Source: Nitrososphaerota archaeon
GTDB taxonomy: Archaea; Thermoproteota; Nitrososphaeria; Nitrososphaerales; UBA183
Length of the DNA stretch: 10,393 nucleotides
Direction: 5' to 3'
NCBI GenBank assembly: GCA_029785685.1
Contig: JAFLZE010000034.1
Location: forward strand, 1 to 10,393
Shown here: in pieces, positions 6,792 to 10,393 of the stretch
How positions within the stretch are numbered: position 1 is the first letter of the stretch
Layout of the letters: the number at the start of each line of letters is the position of its first letter
Translations under genes and position numbers: made by a program
Notes under the pieces: generated by a model
The model's database searches: none
Told to the model about the DNA's origin: nothing
The model's input: the letters and a program-made list of their open reading frames with translations, nothing else

Positions 6792-6813
6792 GGCTGGTTG
6801 ATTATCTGGTCTC

Positions 6814-6819
6814 TTTTAA
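6814..6819 (-). promoter_or_regulatory. TATA box of Doc-like gene
   Basis: The minus strand reads GTTAAAAG, centred about 25 bp before the GTG at 6791. It supports that start and a leaderless transcript separate from the tRNA gene. Confidence 0.55.
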
Positions 6820-6864
6820 CTGATTGAAAGCCGTTCTAATCGACCCCGAAGCGGTCAACAAGAA

Positions 6865-6962
6865 TGGGGCCGGTGGGATTTGAACCCACGATCGCCAGCG
6901 CCCCAGGCTCACCGTGAATCATATTCACACTGGTATGCTGGACCAAGCTACACTACGGCCCC
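6865..6962 (-). tRNA. tRNA-Pro (GGG) with a 22-nt intron
   Basis: Read on the minus strand, the acceptor arms GGGGCCG (6962-6956) and CGGCCCC (6872-6866) pair perfectly, followed by discriminator A at 6865. The D arm is GTGT/GCAT with A14, GG18-19 and A21. The T arm is GTGGG-TTCAAAT-CCCAC. Removing 22 nt (6929-6908) leaves a 76-nt tRNA with a perfect anticodon stem CCAGC/GCTGG and loop CTGGGGC, hence anticodon GGG, proline. CCA is not encoded, so the tRNA needs the CCA-adding enzyme whose gene lies nearby. Leaving the stem as CCAGT/GCTGG with a canonical 37/38 intron would give anticodon GAA, but then residue 37 is U and the stem has a G-U pair, so proline is favoured. Splicing would use the archaeal tRNA endonuclease and RtcB. 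Confidence 0.88.
6908..6929 (-). other. Non-canonical tRNA intron (30/31) with bulge-helix-bulge
   Basis: The intron contains a perfect hairpin GTGAAT-ATG-ATTCAC. Beside it, exon TACC pairs with intron GGTG as the 4-bp central helix. The two 3-nt bulges are then AGU and AGC. Cutting each between its second and third base excises exactly 22 nt and puts the junction between positions 30 and 31 in the anticodon stem. The outer exon helix is not well formed, so this is a relaxed motif. The repeated AG at both ends makes 28/29 and 29/30 formally equivalent by sequence. Confidence 0.75.
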
Positions 6963-6989
6963 GCAAGTGCGGGCCGACGCCGGAGTCGG

Positions 6990-6995
6990 TTTAAA
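6990..6995 (-). promoter_or_regulatory. TATA box of tRNA-Pro gene
   Basis: TTTAAA, in the symmetrical context GGTTTAAAGG, is centred about 30 bp before the tRNA 5' end at 6962. This predicts a leader of a few bases and transcription separate from the upstream kinase gene. A small inverted repeat, CCGAC/GTCGG (6974-6978 and 6985-6989), lies between the TATA box and the predicted start. Confidence 0.6.
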
Positions 6996-7016
6996 GGTTA
7001 GTCGGCTCGAAGCTGG

Positions 7017-7811
7017 TCACCCGGCTGATATCTTCAAGTGTTCCAGAATCTTCGAGTAGGAGTAGTCATCGAGCCCTCCTTTGTACCTGGAGAGAAGCGC
7101 CTTGATGACCTCAGTGTCCCTCACCCCCAGCGCCCTCCTCAGCGCTGGGGAGAGCGCACCTCCGATGAGAAGATACTGGGCCGCCGTGGTTACGTTCTTT
7201 GGCCTTCGGGCTCGGCTTCCTGATTCGAAGTCGATTATCCACACCCGTCCACCGGCCATGACCGCGTGCTTCCTGAGGTCGCTGAGCTGTCCGTGGTCCA
7301 CCCCCATTATGTCCAGGGTCCGGCATTGGTTCAGCAGCGAATGGACTACCGAACGGACCGCTTCTCTACTCCCTTGGCCGCCGATGCCGCGCAGCCAATC
7401 AGCGAGCTCCTTGGCATCGAGCAGTTCCATTAGCATGAAGTCCCTGGTGCAGGCAACGACCTTGGGCCCCACACCCATCTTGTTCACCAGTGCCGTGAGC
7501 TTGAACTCTGCTTCCATGCTGGGGCGGTTGGCGTCGGTCCTCCTGATCTTCAGTGCGTACATCTCGCTCCCTTTCCTTGCTTTCACGACAACGCCCACAG
7601 TCCCAAGCCCTAGGAGGCCCAGCCTTCCAACCTTCGATTTGCCTTCGAAGATGATCTCTTCGACCCCCAGGCGGCGCAGCTGCGTGATCCTGGACCTCGC
7701 TTCTTTCAAAGATATCCTGGGATAGGTCAGGATCTGGATGTACGGCGTCTTTGTGAGCAGGCCTAGGCTAGCTCGTTCCGAACGCGTCGGTGGAGATCTC
7801 CCTGATTCCAT
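7017..7811 (-). CDS. Predicted archaeal Ser/Thr protein kinase-like protein (COG2112 type)
   Basis: This 264-residue protein has a compact kinase fold like the archaeal predicted kinases related to RIO and Bud32. Visible elements are a glycine-rich loop LLGLGTVGVVVKARKG (residues 66-81), the VAIK-type lysine in YALKIRR (Lys88), an alpha-C glutamate in SMEAEFKL (Glu100 or Glu102), hinge FMLMELLDAKEL, catalytic loop GVDHGQLSDLRKHAVM (170-185) and the metal-binding segment WIIDFESGS (Asp194). The catalytic loop is unusual: where RIO/Bud32 kinases have HGDLxxxN this has HGQL...RKH. That may be a family trait, so activity is uncertain. The only good start in this frame is the ATG at 7811, which overlaps the end of cca by 44 nt, so the gene is probably co-transcribed with cca and thpR. 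A role in tRNA or ribosome biology is only suggested by its neighbours. Confidence 0.75.
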   Translation of the reverse strand: MESGRSPPTRSERASLGLLTKTPYIQILTYPRISLKEARSRITQLRRLGVEEIIFEGKSKVGRLGLLGLGTVGVVVKARKGSEMYALKIRRTDANRPSMEAEFKLTALVNKMGVGPKVVACTRDFMLMELLDAKELADWLRGIGGQGSREAVRSVVHSLLNQCRTLDIMGVDHGQLSDLRKHAVMAGGRVWIIDFESGSRARRPKNVTTAAQYLLIGGALSPALRRALGVRDTEVIKALLSRYKGGLDDYSYSKILEHLKISAG

Positions 7812-9087
7812 CTTGCAACCATCTCGAAGCCGCCGCGGCTCGCTTCAACGACTCTCCTGACAGCACTCTAGCGCTCTTCTTCATCCCCGCTTCAAGCTCC
7901 TTCGAAGCGCCGACGGGCCCTACCCTCCCTCTGACGAGGTCCGAGATGGCGCGTGTTATCTCCGTGTACTCCCTCGGGACAAGTATCCTGACCCGCGCGT
8001 CGTCGTCCACCCATGCGAGGCGGGATTCCTTGGCGTTGGACCTCAGGAAGGACTCCAAATCCTGCTTCCTGTCGACGGTTGGCCCGATCCTCTGTTCCAG
8101 CATGGGAAGGTTGTCGAACTCGGGGACCAGCAGGATCGCGCTCTTCCCCCTGTTGTCCGTCGCAGCCATAGACCTGGCGACGACAAACCCCCTCAGCTCC
8201 AAGTTCCTGACGACGTGCCTGGTAGTCCTCCTGAGCTCCCCCCAGAGAGTGTCTTCGCTGAGCGTGACATGTGAGAACACTACTGCAACGACTCCCTTCA
8301 CCAGTCCGAACCGCGTCTTCCCCCTCATCCTCTGGAAAGAGGCCAGGGTCGGCTCACTTAGAAACCCTCTGCACGCGAGCACCATCCGGCCGAGGCTCTC
8401 GCCGGACACAGCGATCCCCAGGTCCCTCCGTTCGTCGACAGGGTCGGGGAGGGTGAACGGCCTAGACTCGGGTAGCTCATGGTCGGCGAACCATTCCAAG
8501 ACCTCGCGGAACCCACCTAGTTTCAAGACAAGGACCTCTGCCACGTATCCGCTGAACCCCCTCCGCTGAATCTCCGCCCCGTATACCCCGACGGCGTTCA
8601 TGAAAGTCTTCAGCAGCCTTACCTGGGTCTTTTGTGCCTCCGGGAGCCCTCTAATCAGGTCGACGTGGAACGGGGACCTGTCAGCCGCGCTTTTCCACTC
8701 CCCCTTCTTGACATCGAAGCAGGGGACGATGTTGACCTTGATGCCGTCCACCGTAGCCTCCGTGTATGGGTGTTGGGCGTACATCTTCCCCCTTGGGAAC
8801 CCCCGGGTCGCGTTCGCGCCTATCTCGAGGGCTGCCTTTTCGAACACTTGGGGAGGCGTCGCCGGGTCGAACTTCACGAAGATGTCCAGGTCAACGTGCT
8901 TCGGGAGCCAGGTTCCCTTCGCGAATGACCCGCCCAGAACAGCCCCCCTGGTCTCTGGATGGCGTGAAGCCGCCTTCACCGTCTTTGCCAAGGTCGACTT
9001 CGCCACTTCGATGACCTTCGCCGTTTCTGCAGACGTCGGGGATACGAGCCGGACGGCTCTGGTGATCACGTCGGCCACGCTTGTCAA
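7768..9087 (-). CDS. cca: Archaeal class I CCA-adding tRNA nucleotidyltransferase
   Basis: This 439-residue protein is of typical length for archaeal CCA enzymes, which add C, C and A to tRNA 3' ends from CTP and ATP without a nucleic acid template. The N-terminal polymerase-beta-like palm has LGGSFAKGTW (residues 51-60) and the metal-binding pair Asp66 and Asp68 in VDLDIFVKF. Then come HPYTEATVDGIKVNIVPCFDV (about 105-125), SAADRSPFH, the central RLLKTFMNAVGVYGAEIQRRGFSGYVAEVLVLK and PDPVDERRD, in the same order as in the Archaeoglobus enzyme. The position matching its third carboxylate, Asp110, is Asn119 here (AAC at 8733-8731). The start is TTG, overlapping the thpR stop as TTGA, a translational-coupling arrangement. 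It is needed here because the adjacent tRNA-Pro lacks CCA. Product family is certain. Confidence 0.95.
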   Translation of the reverse strand: MTSVADVITRAVRLVSPTSAETAKVIEVAKSTLAKTVKAASRHPETRGAVLGGSFAKGTWLPKHVDLDIFVKFDPATPPQVFEKAALEIGANATRGFPRGKMYAQHPYTEATVDGIKVNIVPCFDVKKGEWKSAADRSPFHVDLIRGLPEAQKTQVRLLKTFMNAVGVYGAEIQRRGFSGYVAEVLVLKLGGFREVLEWFADHELPESRPFTLPDPVDERRDLGIAVSGESLGRMVLACRGFLSEPTLASFQRMRGKTRFGLVKGVVAVVFSHVTLSEDTLWGELRRTTRHVVRNLELRGFVVARSMAATDNRGKSAILLVPEFDNLPMLEQRIGPTVDRKQDLESFLRSNAKESRLAWVDDDARVRILVPREYTEITRAISDLVRGRVGPVGASKELEAGMKKSARVLSGESLKRAAAASRWLQDGIREISTDAFGTS

Positions 9088-9632
9088 CTCAGCCGGTACG
9101 CTCCCAAGTCGCTGTATATGGGCCCGTCCGGGGTGAGCCGGCTTGACTTCAGCTTGAATTCGTTGATGTCTGCTTCGCCGAAGACTCGTTCGGCGTTGCC
9201 CTGGATAAGCTCCTGCAAAGCCCTGTTGTTCGCCGGGGAGCGGACCCTCGCCACCGTGACGTGAGGCTGGAATGGCCTCTCGTCCCGCTCACCGATGCCC
9301 TCCAGCGAACCCATTATTGCCCGAGCGGCCGCGACGAGCTTCTCCCGCCCCCCTGCCGCTCCAGCCCAAACGACCCTGGGGCGTGTGATGTCAGGAAAGG
9401 CCCCTACTCCCTTGATCTCCAAGTGGAAGGGTGGCAGGTCGAGCCGCCCGAGTCTCGAGTCAGCCTCCCTGGCCTGTGCGTCGGTTATCTCTCCGAGGAA
9501 TTTCACGGTGAAGTGGAGGTTCTCCCTATCGACAATCTTTAGGTCGGCGCCTGAATAAGACAGCAGGCTGAGGAAGGACGAAAGCGTGTCGAGGACAGAA
9601 GGGGGGAGATCCATGGCGACGAAAGCGCGCAT
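9084..9632 (-). CDS. thpR: RNA 2',3'-cyclic phosphodiesterase / 2'-5' RNA ligase ThpR
   Basis: From the ATG at 9632 the protein has 182 residues, the usual length. ThpR (formerly LigT) belongs to the 2H phosphoesterases. It opens 2',3'-cyclic phosphates to 2'-phosphates and can reversibly join RNA ends by a 2'-5' bond. Both signature motifs are intact: HFTV (His40, Thr42) in ENLHFTVKFLG, and HVTV (His124, Thr126) in PFQPHVTVARV. The N-terminus MRAFVAMDLP is typical. An upstream ATG at 9650 adds six residues, but a TATA element centred near 9660 predicts transcription starting near 9634, favouring a leaderless message at 9632. The stop overlaps the cca start. Archaeal tRNA splicing endonuclease leaves 2',3'-cyclic ends, so its place beside an intron-bearing tRNA and cca is suggestive. 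Confidence 0.94.
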   Translation of the reverse strand: MRAFVAMDLPPSVLDTLSSFLSLLSYSGADLKIVDRENLHFTVKFLGEITDAQAREADSRLGRLDLPPFHLEIKGVGAFPDITRPRVVWAGAAGGREKLVAAARAIMGSLEGIGERDERPFQPHVTVARVRSPANNRALQELIQGNAERVFGEADINEFKLKSSRLTPDGPIYSDLGAYRLS

Positions 9633-9656
9633 CGACGTTCGGTTGGCCATGGTTGC

Positions 9657-9664
9657 TTTAAATT
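9657..9664. promoter_or_regulatory. Shared bidirectional TATA element for thpR and UPF0200 gene
   Basis: TTTAAATT lies in the 51-bp space between two divergent start codons, about 26 bp from each: ATG 9632 on the minus strand and GTG 9684 on the plus strand. It is nearly self-complementary and is the only AT-rich element in the gap, so one site appears to place both leaderless starts. Confidence 0.6.
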
Positions 9665-9683
9665 CGATATCGGGCGGGCGAAG

Positions 9684-10250
9684 GTGAACCATTTGACCCT
9701 CATAGTGGCCATAACAGGGATGCCCGGGGCCGGGAAGTCGACGGCGACTTCCGCCCTCGTGGAAGGAGGCTGGAGCCGCGCGGTCATGGGGGACGTGATC
9801 CGCGGGGAGACCACCAAGCGGGGGCTCGAGCCCACCGCCAAGAACACAGGCGACGTGATGAAGGCCCTCAGAAAGGAACGTGGCCCAGCCGCGATTGCAG
9901 AACTCTGCCTTGACGAGATCAAGAGGACCGGGGCCAAGAAGGTCGTCGTGGACGGAATCAGGTCGATGGCGGAAGTGGGCGAGTTCCGGAAACATGCCGA
10001 GGTTCTCCTCGTCGCCATCCACGCATCGCCTTCAAGGCGTTACGAGCTCCTCAAGGAGAGAGGGAGAAGCGACGACCCTCTAAGTTACGAGATGTTCGCG
10101 GCGAGGGATAGGAGGGAACTGGAGGTAGGCATAGGCGAGTCGATCGCGCTCGCCGATGAGACGGTTTCGAACCAGCGCATCACCCCCGATGACCTTGCCT
10201 CGGACCTGCTTAAGATCGTCGGGCGCTGGGAGAAGATTGTCTCCCCCTGA
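9684..10250 (+). CDS. UPF0200-family P-loop nucleotide kinase-like protein
   Basis: This 188-residue P-loop NTPase resembles adenylate/dephospho-CoA-type kinases and belongs to the archaeal UPF0200 family. Walker A is GMPGAGKST (residues 12-20). A Walker B-like strand, KKVVVDGIRS, lies near the middle, followed by the lid region RYELLKERGRSDDPLSYEMFAARDRRE, rich in Arg and Asp. The C-terminal ADETVSNQ strand is also typical. The substrate is unknown; phosphorylation of a small molecule or nucleotide is the likely chemistry. The start is GTG, placed about 24 bp after a TATA element shared with divergent thpR, so the transcript is probably leaderless. It overlaps the next gene, UPF0201, by 14 nt, which implies co-translation. 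A later ATG (9720) lies inside Walker A and is excluded. Confidence 0.88.
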   Translation: MNHLTLIVAITGMPGAGKSTATSALVEGGWSRAVMGDVIRGETTKRGLEPTAKNTGDVMKALRKERGPAAIAELCLDEIKRTGAKKVVVDGIRSMAEVGEFRKHAEVLLVAIHASPSRRYELLKERGRSDDPLSYEMFAARDRRELEVGIGESIALADETVSNQRITPDDLASDLLKIVGRWEKIVSP

Positions 10251-10393
10251 TTTCGAGGCCAGGCTGGTACTGGAAGCGACGGTGTCCCCCACGGAGGACC
10301 CGTTGAAGGTGGCGGCTGCCATAGGAAACATCGCCGGGATTGATGCCGGCGCGGTCTCGTTAGGAAAGGGTTCGGCGAGGCTCGTGACCACCG
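10237..10393 (+). CDS. UPF0201-family protein (3'-truncated by window end)
   Basis: The frame is open from a TTG at 10237 to the window edge, giving 52 codons. The translation begins MSPPDFEARLVLEATVSPTE and continues DPLKVAAAIGNIAGIDAGAV. The strand followed by PTEDPxKV and an alternating helix/strand pattern matches the N-terminus of the archaeal UPF0201 family, small proteins sometimes annotated as RNA-binding. The TTG lies inside the end of the UPF0200 gene in the +1 frame (14-nt overlap), and no better start is near; the GTG in EATVSPTED would remove the first strand. Pairing with UPF0200 in one transcript supports the assignment. About two thirds of the gene lies outside the window, and the function is unknown. 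Confidence 0.72.
   Translation, partial: MSPPDFEARLVLEATVSPTEDPLKVAAAIGNIAGIDAGAVSLGKGSARLVTT

Noticed and set aside
6865..6962. Reading the tRNA as tRNA-Phe (GAA) with a canonical 37/38 intron
   Set aside because: It gives U at position 37 and a weaker anticodon stem, while the proline reading gives a perfect stem, a normal loop and a bulge-helix-bulge with matching cut sites.
6961..6972. CCGC-AAGT-GCGG hairpin just before the tRNA
   Set aside because: A four-base-pair stem in GC-rich DNA is too short to separate from chance.
7081..7725. 214-codon plus-strand open frame antisense to the kinase
   Set aside because: It is Ser/Pro-rich with no recognisable domain, while the opposite strand carries kinase motifs.
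9633..10022. N-terminal extension of thpR to a start at 10022
   Set aside because: The extension overlaps the UPF0200 gene head-on and lacks homology; thpR normally begins MRAFVA, and the TATA element supports 9632.

Overview
The window is archaeal. It encodes an archaeal class I CCA-adding enzyme, ThpR, the archaeal families UPF0200 and UPF0201, a predicted archaeal protein kinase, and a tRNA-Pro gene interrupted by a small bulge-helix-bulge intron and lacking an encoded CCA. Most genes have a TATA-like box about 26 bp before a start codon, with little or no leader. The GC-rich composition and gene set suggest a TACK-group archaeon, perhaps a heterotrophic relative of the Thaumarchaeota/Nitrososphaeria; the phylum is an inference. 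I see no mobile elements, CRISPR arrays, integrases or att-like repeats, and genes are packed almost end to end.

Positions 1-3400 hold small metabolic and membrane genes. A 5'-truncated extradiol dioxygenase of the 3,4-dihydroxyphenylacetate 2,3-dioxygenase type (1-912, +) abuts, tail to tail, an HpaC-like flavin reductase (913-1431, -), which hints at aromatic-ring degradation. The reductase shares a promoter region with a divergent two-helix pore protein (1504-1899, +) whose selectivity filter is non-canonical. The stop codon of that gene overlaps that of a PadR-family regulator (1896-2345, -), which is divergent from a small SHOCT-domain membrane protein (2454-2837, +). A GNAT acetyltransferase of the spermidine/diamine acetyltransferase type follows (2906-3385, +).

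Positions 3512-6160 are a complete pyruvate phosphate dikinase (ppdK, +) with all main catalytic motifs, a key enzyme at the pyruvate/PEP node. It converges on a Fic/Doc-fold protein (6306-6791, -) whose catalytic histidine has become glutamine and which has no antitoxin neighbour.

Positions 6865-9632 on the minus strand form an RNA-processing neighbourhood. In transcription order it is thpR, cca and an atypical kinase, overlapping and probably one operon, followed by tRNA-Pro(GGG) under its own promoter. The cca product has Asn where the third catalytic Asp is expected. Divergent from thpR, from a shared TTTAAATT element, run a UPF0200 NTPase (9684-10250, +) and an overlapping UPF0201 gene (10237-end, +). 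No intergenic stretch exceeds 150 bases. The best leads are the degenerate active sites (Doc-like, CCA enzyme, kinase), the non-canonical pore filter, the 30/31 tRNA intron, and single TATA-like elements that seem to serve divergent leaderless genes. I do not claim that any of these amounts to a new system.
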